DNA of 64,000 nt from Aedes albopictus (GCF_035046485.1 NC_085138.1:429957265-430021264), one strand, 5' to 3'; shown: positions 34,606-46,213, counted from the stretch's first letter. Numbers and translations are program-made. The notes: generated by a model not told the origin, from the sequence alone.

Positions 34606-34690
34606 TTGTTGCCGGGTCGGGAGTTGAACCAGAAGTGTTGAAGACCGCTAGATGAGTTCCATACGCGCTGGTGCCGTGGACCGTTTCTGC
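34606..34690 (-). repeat. tRNA-like SINE fragment
   Basis: The minus strand reads ACCAGCGCGTATGGAACTC (A-box-like) and CACTTCTGGTTCAACTCCCG (B box GGTTCAACTCC). The segment GCGGTCTTCAACACTTCTGG is shared with 35013-35090. No tail. Confidence 0.45.
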
Positions 34691-35012
34691 TGCAGTGATA
34701 ACAACAGATATTTCATTAACTAAAAGAAAACTGTTCGTCTGACTCAACCATTGCAGTAGAGAGCAAAACAACTATGACATATGTAATAGAATCCCTGTAA
34801 TCCCATTCCGATAAATCACTGGTAAATACATAATGCATTCTAGAAGATATTTAATCAATATAAGAAAATTAAAACTCCCTTCGTACACTGCTCATAATAT
34901 TATGCTAATTGTGGTTTCCATCATTATTGGCATGGGATAGCAGTCAACAGAAAAGAGGAAAGGTTATCTCTTAAAAGGTTTTGCTGGAGAAAGTCGTCGA
35001 TCGGTGGTTCAA

Positions 35013-35090
35013 ACGAGGATTAAGTTGGTCGGGAGTCGAACCAGAAGTGTTGAAGACCGCTATAGTTGACCGCTAAGATGTTAACTCTTC
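35013..35090 (-). repeat. tRNA-like SINE fragment, second copy
   Basis: The minus strand has a B box GGTTCGACTCC and the shared segment AGCGGTCTTCAACACTTCTG, preceded by a short direct duplication of AGCGGTC. It lacks a clear A box. Confidence 0.4.
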
Positions 35091-35473
35091 TTGATTTCAT
35101 TTGTTTACCATATGAGTCAAGCTTTTATAATTGTATTGTTAGAGCAACCTTTGGCAGTTTGTACATTGCATTTATACAGATTTTGCAGTGTTAAATTATT
35201 GAATTATCGTATATAACCCTTTAATGCACCCTAATGTAAAGAAAAAATGTAATGCATCAATACATTGATAATGCCAATCTAAAGGATTATTGCATGAGAA
35301 GTGTGGAATTACTGCATACCGCTTTGCAAAGGTTGATATTCAGTCTAATTCGTGCAATGATATAATGCTTGTGATTACTTGGGTACTGGTTGTCCCAAAT
35401 ATTGTCTGTGGTTATTTTCTTGTCAACTGGTTATCAGGCTGGCTTAAAAGCCGCCAATTGATGTGTTCCATGG

Positions 35474-35625
35474 GGAGGATCAATTAAGTATGTCACGCTG
35501 AAATTAGGAATGTTCGAAGCTTCCCTCTGCCCCTTTCGTACGGGTTTCTCCTATACTTAATACATTGCTTGTCACACTTTAACAACCCCCTCTCCCCTAG
35601 GATCGTGACGTACTTAATGGCCTCA
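35474..35625. mobile_element. 150-bp MITE, TTAAGTACGTCACG family
   Basis: Ends ATTAAGTATGTCACGCT and GATCGTGACGTACTTAAT are inverted. The same family, better preserved, is at 52221-52377; both share TTAATACATTGCTTGTCACA-type interior sequence in opposite orientation. Non-coding. Confidence 0.7.
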
Positions 35626-36154
35626 TGCATAAATTTGATTTACTTCAATATTTTACCATTTCTGGCGGGGCACTCGTTACCTGTTCTTCAACACTACCGG
35701 TTCTCCCAAATGTGCGTCTGAGACTTGAACACATCAGTTAATTAGATTATTGAAAAAGCCGCGATTTGGTGTATCGCATGCACAGGATCGGATCACTTTT
35801 ATATTTTACCACTTATGACGAGACACCCAAAATCGGTTCCCGGACAGAACCTGTTGTCCCAAATTTGGTCTGAGACTTTTTTTTGTTGCTAACCGTTCAT
35901 CAGGTTACCAAATAAATCATTTGACATGTCACATGTATTGATTCCCTTTTACATTTTATATTTCCGGTGGGACAGACGGAATCGGTTCCGTAGTGCTGAT
36001 TGGTCTGAGACTTTTGTCTTGTCGACTGTTCATCATGTAATTTGTGGTGTGATTTGTGGTGTCGCATGCATGGGTTTGGTTCATTTTCAAATTTAGCCAC
36101 TTCCGTCGGGACACCCGTAAACCGGTCCCGGAAAACTATCGATAGTCTCTAATA

Positions 36155-37039
36155 CAGGGTGTTAGGTTCGTGAGTGCAAACCTTTATTTTCTTGTACCGC
36201 GCATCGGCGGCGTTGTCCTTATACTTCATACACACAGCTGCTGTGCTTCGGCAGGTGATCAAGACTGTGTTCGTGGTGCAAAACGATATATTGACTGGTG
36301 TGCTGAATGATACACAGCGCGGCCTCTGTAATGTTTTCAAACGCGCATTTGCACGAAAATCCACGCGGCAAGTCCTCTTGGAAAGAAACAGCCGCACTTA
36401 AGGAAACGCCGCAATGTTATCTCCCATAAGAATGGAGTAAAAGGAGAGCAAAAAACGCGGCTGTTCCTTTCCTCAGGGATTTGCCGCGTGTACTTTTAGG
36501 CAAATGTGATAATATCAGCGTACGCTAGCTCCAGCGGCACAGTGTGCAAAAAAGTGCTTACCTTTACAGTTGCAAATTCATGACCTGAAATACGATGTTG
36601 AATTCGGAATAACAAGAACACGAGAGGAGCTAGACGTTTGAAGTTTAAGAACGAGTTGTAGAACGGAATAGTGGCCTCGAATTTTCCTAAAAGAAATTTA
36701 AAATTTATTACGCATTTTTTAAAGATAATTTACAAAAACAAATAAAAATCAAAACGAGCTTATTTGCTGTAGAAAACTAAGTTATTTAACTAAACTAATA
36801 GATTGAAAGATCTTTTAAGTAGACAATTTAATGAACTTTCGAATGAGGGTTAAAAAGCTGCGATAAGTTTAACCATTTTCAAGTTGTAGCCAGTTTGAGG
36901 AAAGCAAAGTCAAAAAAATGTAAAGTTCTAATACTACGTAACGGTTGAGATTTGACCATATGGGTACACCTTGTTTTTTCACCATTTATGATCCTCTATC
37001 ACTCCTTAAAAAGTTTGCATTCACGGACCTAACACCCTG
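36155..37039. mobile_element. 885-bp TIR element, CAGGGTGTTAGGT ends
   Basis: CAGGGTGTTAGGTTCGTGAG (36155) is matched inverted by the right end CATTCACGGACCTAACACCCTG (last 20 shown from TTCACGGACC; ends 37039) with few mismatches. TA lies near both tips. It splits the 152-bp array: satellite sequence GATAGTCTCT on the left resumes as TAGTCTGAACC on the right. Short frames inside have no domain. Confidence 0.75.
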
Positions 37040-37260
37040 CATAGTCTGAACCTATTTGCTTGCTAACGTTCATAAGGTTAACAAAAAAGCCGCGCTTTGC
37101 TGTGTCGCATGCATGGGTTTGGTTCACTTTTATATTTGGCCACTTCCGTCGGGACCCCCCGGAACCGGTTCCTTCCTGCTAACAGTTCATCAGGTTATCA
37201 GGTTATGCCGCTGTTTGATGTGTCGCATGCATGGGTTTGGTTCTCTTTTATATTTGGCCA

Positions 37261-37261
<1 letters not shown>

Positions 37262-37293
<32 letters not shown>

Positions 37294-37488
37294 ACGGACA
37301 CGTTTAGTACTTCCAGTGAGCTGTTCGCTCTTTGAAGGAAGCACGACACTAGACAACGGACTAGCATGCAACGCCCAGTGGCACAGCCGAAAACTTTTCC
37401 TGACAGCTGCGGCGGGAATCGAACCCGCGCTCCTTAGCACGATGCGACTAAATGCTTGGTGACACTAGCCGCACGACCACGAAGCCAC
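37262..37488 (-). mobile_element. Feilai-like SINE with 27-base poly-A, inserted in the satellite
   Basis: On the minus strand it starts GTGGCTTCGTGGTCGTGCGG, with B box GCGCGGGTTCGATTCCCGC, and ends in a poly-A of about 27 bases (T run at 37262-37288). Flanking satellite reads TTGGCCACTT on the left and CACTTCTGGCGGG on the right, so CACTT is the likely target duplication. The long intact tail suggests a fairly recent insertion. Confidence 0.88.
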
Positions 37489-38540
37489 ACTTCTGGCGGG
37501 ACATCCGGAACCGGTTCCGGAACACCACCGGTTCAGATATGGTCTGATACTATTTCCCTGCTAACCGTTCATCAGGTTACCGAAAATGCCGCAGTTTGAT
37601 GTGTCGTATGAATGAGTTATGTTCCATTTTATATTTGGCCACTTCCAGCGGGACACCCAGAACCGGTTCCGGTAAGCTACCACTTCAGATATGGTCTGAT
37701 GCTGTTTTCCTGCTAACCGTTGATCAGGTTATCGAAAATGCCGCTGTTTGATGTATCGCATGCATGGTTTTGGTTCTCTTTTATATTTGGCCACTTCCGC
37801 GGGACATCCGGACCAGTTCGGAAACACTACCAGTTCAGATATGGTCTGATACTGTTTTCCTGCTAACCGTTCATCAGGTTATTTAAAATGCCGTGGTTTA
37901 AATTGTCGCATGCACGGGTTTGGTTCTCTTTTATATTTGGCCACTTCTGGCGGGACATCCGCAACCGGTTCCGGAACACTACCGGTTCAGATATGGTCTG
38001 ATACTATTTTCCTGCTAACCGTTCATCAGGTTAACGAAAATGCCGCTGTTTGATGTGTCGCATGAATGAGTTATGTTCAATTTTATATTTGGCCACTTCC
38101 GGCAGGACACCCAGAACCGGTTCCGGAACACTACCAGTTCATATATGGTCTGGTGCTGTTTTCCTTCTAACCGTTCATCAGGTTATCAAAAATGCCGCTG
38201 ATTGATGTGTCGCATGCATGGGTTTGATTCTCTTTTATATTTGGCCACTTCCGGCGGGACATCCGGAACCGGTTCTGGAACACTACCGGTTCTGATATGG
38301 TCTGATACTATTTTCCTGCTAACCGTTCATCAGGTTACTAAAAATGCCGCTGTTTGAAGAGTCACATGAATAAGTTATGTTCAATTTTATATTTGGCCAC
38401 TTCCGGCGGGACATCCGGAATCGGTTCCGGAACACTACTGGTTCTGATATGATCTGAGACTATTTTCCTGCTTACCATTCATCAGGTTATCGGAAATGCC
38501 GTGGTTTGATGTGTCGCATGCATGAGTTTGTTGGATTTTT

Positions 38541-38902
38541 ATGTCCGGCCCCTCCCAGGGGTACCGGTCCGGAACACCTAAATGGCCATAACTCCGGAAC
38601 GGCTGGACCGATCCGAACCATTTTCAATAGGAAACAATGGGACTATATGCCGCGTCGAATGAACCATCGGTCATTAAAATCGGTTGAGGTTTACTGCCAA
38701 AAAGTGATGTGAGTTTTTTGTACACACACATACACACACACACACATACACACACACACATACACACACACAGACATCACCTCAATTCGTCGAGCTGAGT
38801 TGATTGGTATATGTGACTCGACCCTCCGGACGTTCTATCAAAAAGTCATTTTTGGAGTGAACATATAGCCTTTCCAGTACACTTAGTGTACGAGAAAGGC
38901 AA
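38541..38902 (+). repeat. Terminal segment of the satellite element with (CA)n and AGAAAGGCAAAAA tail
   Basis: After the last satellite unit come CCATAACTCCGGAACGGC, AAATCGGTTGAGGTTTACTG, a CA-rich microsatellite at 38722-38774, CATCACCTCAATTC and GTGTACGAGAAAGGCAAAAA. The order matches 27390-27702. Confidence 0.7.
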
Positions 38903-40136
38903 AAAACATTATCTATGTGAAAATATATTCTTTACGGTGCATCAACATATAATTACATGCTACGCATAGTGAGCTCTTTAATAGAGATGTTTTTGATTTT
39001 TTATAAACAAATTTTGAACTGTTGTGTTCAGCTACATAAAATTACTAGTGCATTGCATACATTCAGACGTTTTTTGGTGTATGGAGATTTCTGTTCAAAT
39101 TTACAAAATTGATTCCATTTGACACATTTCGTTAAGAGATACAAGACCAGATTTGTATTCTACTATGATCTATGTATCATTGAGAATAAGTGACCATTCA
39201 TTTAAAAATAGTCAAAACAAAGTTTGTTTTTTTTTTTCAAAATTAAACATAAATTGTAACTAAAAACTTGTCAAAAACGTGAAAATTTCAAAATCATCTA
39301 TTTTTTCGTGTGGTACTTTCTGGTACCCGTTCTCTTGCGATTCACAAAGGATATGTATTATATTTTATTGTTATTTTGTTCAGATCGCGGAATGCTGCAG
39401 AATCTGAAAACTTTTTGAAAAAAACATGATTTTGAATACTCTTCTGTAAGAGAGCAAAATAAATGAAACCATGTGCAGTTTTTTGTTTAAATGATACACC
39501 CTAATCAGGAGAACTGGTTTCCATATTCAATTATTTTTTTAAAACTATCGATATTTCGAAAATTGAAGTACTTCCGATGAAAAAAATAGTAGAGAAAATT
39601 ATCAAATTCAGACATTTTGTTCATAAAAAATACACATCCCAAAGTGTTTTATTGATTGCCACATGATGAAGTAATACTTCATTCATCTTCAAAAAATATT
39701 AAACTTTGGAAAATCCCAAAAAAATTATTTATGGCCAGGAATTTGGTCCATTTACGCCTATGTGCGAACGCGGGACATTTCGCAGGACATAATTTGCCGC
39801 GGGATATTTGGCCAAAATGCGGGACCTCTGGTTACTTTAGATAAGAGGGTACTTTATAAGCTAAGCAGCTTGTTCGAAGTTGCTCATTAGCCTTTTAAGC
39901 AGCTTCATTTTAAAGTAATTTTGGAACTTAAAAGTTCACATAAGGTAAGTTGGATAGCCTGCTTATTCTAACAGAACTTTGACAAAATTAATGCAAAAAC
40001 AAAAATGTAGTTTTCAGAACCATAACCTTTTGTTGGTGGTATTGAGTTCATGTCTGAAATTGCTTCTGATAATACGTCGCTCCTATGTAGATTAGAACCG
40101 GATCCTCCTGCGTGATAGCCTGTTATCAGCTTTAAA
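38903..40136. other. AT-rich non-coding stretch
   Basis: No gene. Short repeats of GCGGGA(C/T)AT-type lie near 39768-39822, and TTCAAAGTT/GAACTT repeats near 39870-39940 that relate to the hairpin that follows. Confidence 0.35.
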
Positions 40137-40219
40137 GCTGCTTAAGAGGCTAACAATGAGCCTTGCCGGAACTTGTGACCGAAGTTCCAGCAAGGCTCAT
40201 CGTTAGCCTCTTAAGCAGC
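40137..40219. repeat. 83-bp hairpin
   Basis: GCTGCTTAAGAGGCTAACAA followed by TGAGCCTTGC pairs with GCAAGGCTCATCGTTAGCCT followed by CTTAAGCAGC (two mismatches), with a GGAACTT/AAGTTCC stem top. Size is within the range of pre-miRNA-like hairpins, but related GAACTT repeats nearby suggest it is part of a MITE ending near 40287 (GGTTACTTGGGT). Confidence 0.6.
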
Positions 40220-40287
40220 CAGAAAGTTCCATTCGGAACTTCGCGGAACTTTAAAGTGCATTTTGTCATGGGAAACGGAACTTTTGG

Positions 40288-40480
40288 TTACTTGGGTCTT
40301 GGGGAAAAGCATTATGTATTAAAAGACATTGTTTTTCAGGGAAATGGCATTCGGGGAAATGGTTTTGGGGGTAATGTGTAATTCGGGGTAACGGACTATT
40401 CGGGGTATTGGATCTCGGGGAAGTAATATACGAGGTAATGGTATTCGGAGAACTGTTATTGGACCATACGTAGAACTTAT
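40288..40480 (+). repeat. Degenerate short tandem repeat, TTCGGGGTAATGG type
   Basis: About a dozen imperfect 13-16-base units (GGGGAAATGGCATTC, GGGGTAATGTGTAATTC, GGGGTATTGGATCTC). Open frames across it are low complexity. Confidence 0.6.
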
Positions 40481-41513
40481 TTTTGGTATAGGGGTTGAAC
40501 GCAACTTTGCCTAGCGAGAATACAATCATTTTCTTTACAAACAACTATTTTCATTTTTTATATTTTATTTTCAAGTATTTTCCAAATATGAAGTTCATCA
40601 GTTAATAAGGTTGAACCTTTAATTTTTAATCATTTTAAAAAATGCACATGTCTAACAAATGCTTAATATTAGTCTAACATAAAAGTTGCGCTGGTTGTAG
40701 AAGTTGTGGAAACCCCACGAAAACGCCAGAAAGTATGCAATTTTCTTTAAATATGCGTTAATATTACCAAACAGTCCAATTTTAATCATAAATACGAATA
40801 GTTAAACCTGGAACACATAGCGTCCGTTCCGTCCGTTTTTTTTTACAGTTTTTTTTTCATTGGGAATGTGTCAAACTACTGTCACGCTCACGCAAACGTA
40901 TGCAATGCATTGTGTGGGGCACTTTACAGAAATTTTAATGACACAATCTATTTTAGCAATTATTTGAATGTCGAATACACTCATTCAAAGGCTTGTTGCA
41001 TGTATGGTACAGCTACGGTAACAGAAGTTTGGATTTGTCTTTCGAAATCGCTCAGCACGTAGGGGTACTGATGTGACGTATTCTCGGCAATGTTTTTCTC
41101 TTCGTCATGGGTTTTTTTTTAATCCTAATGAACTCAATGTTGTCAACAAATCCTTCCCAATCAAGCTGAATGTTACAACCAAGTTTCAAGCAAATTGACC
41201 TACAAAAACCCCTCTTGACGAAGAGAACAAACCTGCCGATAATACCCTTTGTAACCTTATAAGGAGAAACCCGCTTTCCGTTACAAAAAAATGTAACATA
41301 TTGGCTAAAAAACTTGATAACTCTTGTTCATAGTTCATAAGGTTTTAAAAGTTTACTATGATTAGTTTCCAAAATATTTGATGAGGAAAGAGGCGATATC
41401 ATTGAATGAGTTATTCTATGTCTTGAAAACCACTTAAAACCGGCAAATGAGACAATAATAATTGATTTCACTTATTTTAATTGCGACCGAGCAATTAGGT
41501 GAAGTTTTCCCTC
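40481..41513. other. AT-rich non-coding stretch
   Basis: No recognised element or domain-bearing frame. Confidence 0.4.
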
Positions 41514-41753
41514 AATGGTTGGCTTTTCGGTCAGGTTCAAATAAAAGCGGAATAGTTCTATATCATCCGATGTTTCGACCCTTAGTTTGGGCCTTCTCAG
41601 AAAAGAATAATAGCTCTATAACTTAATAGTTACTATATAACTATAACTATTGACCCTATAATTTCCCTGAAGATGGCCCAAACCAAGGGTCGAAACGTCG
41701 GATGGTATAGAACTATTCAGCTTTTATTAAATCTGACCGAAAAGCCAACCATT
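41514..41753. mobile_element. 240-bp palindromic MITE carrying two hammerhead-like motifs
   Basis: AATGGTTGGCTTTTCGGTCA (41514) and TGACCGAAAAGCCAACCATT (to 41753) are perfect inverted copies, and homology continues inward (AGCGGAATAGTTCTATATCA / GGTATAGAACTATTCAGCTT). Each arm contains the CTGA(A)GA-hairpin-GAAAC-TC motif; the right one (41667-41699) is the better preserved. Confidence 0.8.
41667..41699 (+). other. Hammerhead-like motif in the palindromic MITE
   Basis: CTGAAGA, one extra base, stem GGCCC/GGGTC (one wobble pair), GAAAC, GTC. The same order of blocks is seen at 51434-51479. No stem I flanks pair convincingly, so activity is doubtful. Confidence 0.4.
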
Positions 41754-43826
41754 AAATTAATTGTACGATATTGTAATGTTCAGCAAAATTACTCGTGCAG
41801 ATGCAGTGAAGATTTGTGTCAAATATAAACATGCCAAAAATATGCACCATTCAAAAACTACGTCCAAAACTACGGAAAATTACAATTTTTTTCGAGCTTT
41901 CTCCAGCAAAAATAAACTGTGCAATGTTGAAAATATTGTCTCAGCGACATGTTTATAAAAGTTGTGTATTTCAAGGTCAAAAACATTTTGTCTGAGGAAA
42001 TTTCAAATAATTTGCAAGATATAATCGTATAACACCAATTTCGTAGCAAAAAACTTTCTGGTGGCACAAAACAAAATGTCGAAAATCCCCAAAATTGTTC
42101 GCAAGTTTTTGCATATATTATCAAAAACTTAATTTAAGAATAATTCGTATAAAAGAAATCTACTAGATTCAGTATATGAAGTGCTTCGAGGCATATAAAA
42201 TGAGAATCAACTAATTTCCAGTTCCAGTTTATATTTCTTCTGAAAAATTACCAAGGTTTTTTTTCGGAAGCTTTTCTACAAAGAACTCAATACTAGATAT
42301 TCCTCAAGGGTGTAAGAATACTTTGATAACTCTTAATTGAAAGTTTAAATCGCAAATTAAAATATCATAATTTGTGGAATTCTTTTCAGACTAGATTAAA
42401 CATTACTTGCAGTGATGAACATGTCACATGTAACCGACAACATGCATTCAACACATTTGTCTATCAGTGGACTGTCACGCGTGTATACTTTGCTTCGTTC
42501 TGCATGATAAAGCAACCGTGCACTTACAAACTAAAATTAATCCCGCACTGCAAAGTTTCTATTTTCATCCTCTGCCATGAAGTGCCTCCTCGACATGCAA
42601 GCTATCCGTAATAAAAGACTAGCAAATTCTCACGCACATTTTGTGCGAAAAAGCATTATGTAGGCTAGAGATAGACAGACACTACTGTCGTTTGGTCATC
42701 TGCCAGCATTTCTAATGCTCTCAACGGTGGCCGACCAGTCATGCTTTGCGACCAGATGGCAAAATTCACACGGTATTCACTTCTGTCAATCTTCTGAATT
42801 ATAAATCAGTGAGCAAACCGTTTGTGCATGCGTCCACAATATATGGTACAGGTGGAATTTCTCGACATCACCCATAGTAGGTAGTTACCAGTCCTTTTCC
42901 AGAAGAATATCAAAACGACAGACACAAGTCGTAGGTGGAACGGATCGCAAAAGTTTGATTTTAATCCCACTAGTCACTAACTGGCTGCCTGGGTAAGATG
43001 TTTGATTCGTCCCTTCCATCCCAGCCAGACGATGATGGCCAGCAGAACAAACAGGACAGATGGGAATCGTTACACATGTAAGCAACCGGCATGACTTTGG
43101 CTCTTAACCGGAAACTTTCTGGCAATGCAATGAGGTAGGGGTTAGGGAGAATGTACCAAATGTGGATGGGATATATGAATGACATTCACTTGAATCAGCT
43201 ATAATTTGCAATTGTAGAAAACAAGGTACTTGTTTGCTAATAACTTCATTATTTTTTTTCTTGAGAAACAGATGAACCGAACAGTTTGTGGTTCTGAAAG
43301 TATGAATCCCCAATTAGTACATCTAAGTACTGTATCTGAGTATCTAAGTCAATTGCTAGTTCTGGGCTTAATATGGTTTCACGCAGTTGTGTATTTGATC
43401 AATTCACGGGCGCGATGAAGATCAAATTATCAGTTGTAGTTTTCAGAGAGCCCCTGTGAGGGGTGATTATTGTGATAGGATAAACCATCTTCCATGGGAG
43501 ACTCCAAGATTCGTTCTCTAGCCTACAAACAAATATTTCTGCCTGAAACATCTGTGGAGATATTGTGCCTCTAGTAACTACGGTTGCCCTTCCCTTACAC
43601 GATAATCGTACGGGCGTTGTAGGTATTGACTTCGAGAGATCAACGAATTGTGCATATGGTGAATTTATTTATTATTTATTTGAAACCGGAGGTAGGTTCT
43701 TTACTGATTCGCCAATGGTTTTAAACTATATCTAATTGAAGCCTTAAAAAGCCAAAGCGAAAATTATACGTAGTACTCCCGATCCTTTTTTTTGCACGGG
43801 TCGTTATTTTGCTGTAACTCTGTCAA
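41754..43826. other. Non-coding stretch
   Basis: Mixed AT-rich sequence. Short frames on both strands (for example near 42372-42611 and 42885-43313) lack domains and splice context. No element ends were recognised. Confidence 0.4.
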
Positions 43827-43934
43827 TTTTTTTTTTAAGACACGGACAACGTCTTCAGCTTTCGGCTGTACAGACTGTTTTAAGCTTAACATTAGACAAC
43901 GGACAACGGAACATGCACCAGTGGAAACGGGGAA

Positions 43935-46096
43935 CCCAAGTAACACAACTTGTTGTATAATAGTTTATAATTCACTATTAGTACTTAGTCAGAAGTACTT
44001 TTCTGGTTATATTTACTTAAAACCGAACATCAATAGAATTAAAACAGCGCAAAAAATGGCGGCTTATAGAACATCTTACAAGTTATATAACATGTATTCA
44101 AATACACTTATAGTGCTAAAATTGTCATCCACAGTGCGTTCAATTCAACACTTGAATAATTATTAGTTATATTTAAGTTATTCGCCTACAATAAACACTT
44201 GGAAAACTTGTTTATAATGCAATAATATTTGTGAGTAGAAATAAAGCTGCTTAGTAGTAATTCAACCTGCAGAATACACTTATATATCATACCATATGCA
44301 GATGTTGAGATTAAGCTTATTCTAAGTTATATTACTTAAATTTCAACAAACAATGATTTTCTTCAAACTTCCTCTTCTACTGTGAAACGTAGAAATTGTT
44401 CAAAAAAAACAAATCAAAACAAATTGTATTTATATATAAACGAGATTCCTTCAACTCGAAAAATAATTTCCAATGGCTTTTCAAATTTATCAGATAACAA
44501 ATTCTGAAATGGGTTTCACTCAGTAGTGTTAAGGATCTTTTACGTGCGGTTCAAGATTTATCGTGAAACCGCTGATTTTACTCGCCCGTAAATTAGGCGC
44601 CATTGAATTGAATTGAAAACGATACGTGAATCAATCAAATATTACTGCTTTGTGAACATTATTTGCAATTCCATGTGAAGATGCAATATGGCAGTTTCCC
44701 AAAAAATTACAGTGCTGTTCAAAGTGTCATAAACTATTTCAATCATAATATTGTTAGCTTTACGACTTAAGTCATAAATATTATTATTACTGATAATATC
44801 TCAAATAAAATTCCATTAAGAAAAGTAATAAGGGAATTCACTAAATAAATCAAATAACTGTGTAAGCCATACTGAGTATTGAAATATTTCATGGAATTGC
44901 CAATGAAATAATCCAAGACTGCCTTGGTGATCGCAACGTTTAATCAGGATAAAAATTAATCAGCGGTTTACGCTGTTAAGTGAATCCCTCTAATGTCAAA
45001 CTATTTACCATTTTTTATATGAAGTATACGTATTCATGTTTATGAACGGTACTGTAATGTTAAAAGTTTTACTTGAAGAATTAATCCATTTTTACATTCT
45101 TTGATTTGAACTTGTTGTAATAACGTTAAAACTACATCATTATGACAACTATCCAGCAGTGGATTGTGGTTGTGTTTGTGTATCATTAAAGTTCATAACA
45201 TGTCTCAATTACATTTCTTAAACATGCACACATGGACAATATTACTTTTGTTTTTAGACAATCTATACAACATTAAAATAACATTATTACAACGTCTTTT
45301 TTAATGAGACCAGATTTGTCAAATGTCAAAGTCTTATTGTCAAAATTCGTGTTGTTTACTTTTTGGTGATCGAAATTCTCGTCGGGTTTTACGATTTTCA
45401 CGGGATTTCTAATGCTTTTTTGCATAGTCATCGACGATTCATTTAATTAACCCGTGTCCCGTACGCAGTAACCCGTGAGTGCTTCTACAACGAAATGCAA
45501 CAGAATAAATCAGGGAATTAACTAATACCACAAGGACGATTAGTATGACCCAGAGCCATCGGCAATCAGCACTGTTAGCAGTACCAACCAAATGCTGAGG
45601 TGAGAAAAATGGTCACATCAGGAAGCTGATGAATCCACGGTGGATGTGGATGTGAGGCGGTGTCGCTAAAACTAATTGGTTTTATTATGAGAGGTAACAA
45701 TTACAAAATTGATGACAAATGAAGCTAAACAATTTACGGCATTGAGCTGAACTAAGGTTGATTCGGGTGGATTGCCAATTGAGTTCTTACGGTTTTAACT
45801 GCCACCGGTCTGGGATTGTGACTGAGCAAAGTGCTGAGTGTGTCTGTTGAACCAATTTAAAAATTGGTAGGTACTTTGTGTTTTGAAGCTCGAATAATGT
45901 TATTTATTAGTATATAAACCATATTTTATACATGGTACAGCTGATAATCGAAAAAACAAATATTCCTGTTGTTTGTAATTGAAAAACATAATTACAGCTC
46001 AAAAATCACATAAGATGTTTTCTGAAACTCATATATGACAATTATAGCGCATCTCTGGAAGAGTTGATTTTAAAAGATGTTTTCTGTGTTACTTGG
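43935..46096. mobile_element. 2.16-kb TIR element inserted in a SINE
   Basis: CCCAAGTAACACA at the left end is matched inverted by TGTGTTACTTGGG at the right end. It belongs to the CCCAAGTAAC family with 24739-25865 and 34290-35384. GGAA/GAA at both junctions is a possible short duplication. The interior is AT-rich with no transposase and carries a nested 160-bp MITE. Confidence 0.75.
44831..44990. mobile_element. 160-bp TA-flanked MITE, uninterrupted copy
   Basis: Starts AGGGAATTCACTAAA and ends GCTGTTAAGTGAATCCCTC, with TA on each side (44829-44830, 44991-44992). Interior GTAAGCCATACTGAG, TTTCATGGAATTGCC, GCCTTGGTGATCGCAACG matches the outer element at 29419-30895. Confidence 0.8.
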
Positions 46097-46213
46097 GAAG
46101 AAACTATTCTCACGAAAAGTTTCAACGCCCGAAGCGGGAATCGAACCCTCACCCCATAGCATGGTGCGATTATAAGCTTGGTGACCCTAACCGCACGGCT
46201 ACGAGGCTCCACA

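Larger units (their letters stand above)
34290..35384. mobile_element. 1.1-kb MITE with CCCAAGTAA ends, inserted in the satellite
   Basis: ACCCAAGTAAC at 34290-34300 is matched inverted by ATTACTTGGGT at 35374-35384 (one mismatch). Satellite flanks CATGACACTA and CTGGTTGTCCC join back into the monomer. It includes two tRNA-like fragments on the minus strand. No transposase. Confidence 0.65.
34130..38540 (+). repeat. 152-bp satellite array, interrupted several times
   Basis: The monomer contains GTTTGATGTGTCGCATGCAT, GGTTTGGTTCTCTTTTATAT, TTGGCCACTTCCGGCGGGAC, ATCCGGAACCGGTTCCGGAA, CACTACCGGTTCAGATATGG and GCTAACCGTTCATCAGGTTA. ATTTGGCC landmarks are at 37633, 37785, 37935, 38087, 38239 and 38391 (spacing 150-152). 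Two subtypes (GCATGCATGGGTTTGG and ATGAATGAGTTATGTTC) partly alternate. Units at 34.1-36.2 kb are more diverged. Insertions: 34290-35384, 35474-35625, 36155-37039 and the SINE at 37262-37488. Confidence 0.85.
43827..46212 (-). mobile_element. Feilai-like SINE split by a 2.2-kb insertion
   Basis: The 3' half (minus strand) is at 43827-43934, with poly-A as a T run at 43827-43836. The 5' half with the tRNA-like boxes (B box GAGGGTTCGATTCCCGC) is at 46097-46212. The halves total about 220 bp, the length of the intact copies, and join in register. The interruption is the element 43935-46096. Confidence 0.85.

Noticed and set aside
36149..36401. Overlapping frames of 75-82 codons on both strands
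   Set aside because: They span the TIR of a non-autonomous element, and neither has a transposase motif.
39829..40287. MITE bounded by CTGGTTACTTT and GGTTACTTGGGT
   Set aside because: These ends are in direct, not inverted, orientation, and no left terminus matching CCCAAGTAAC was found.
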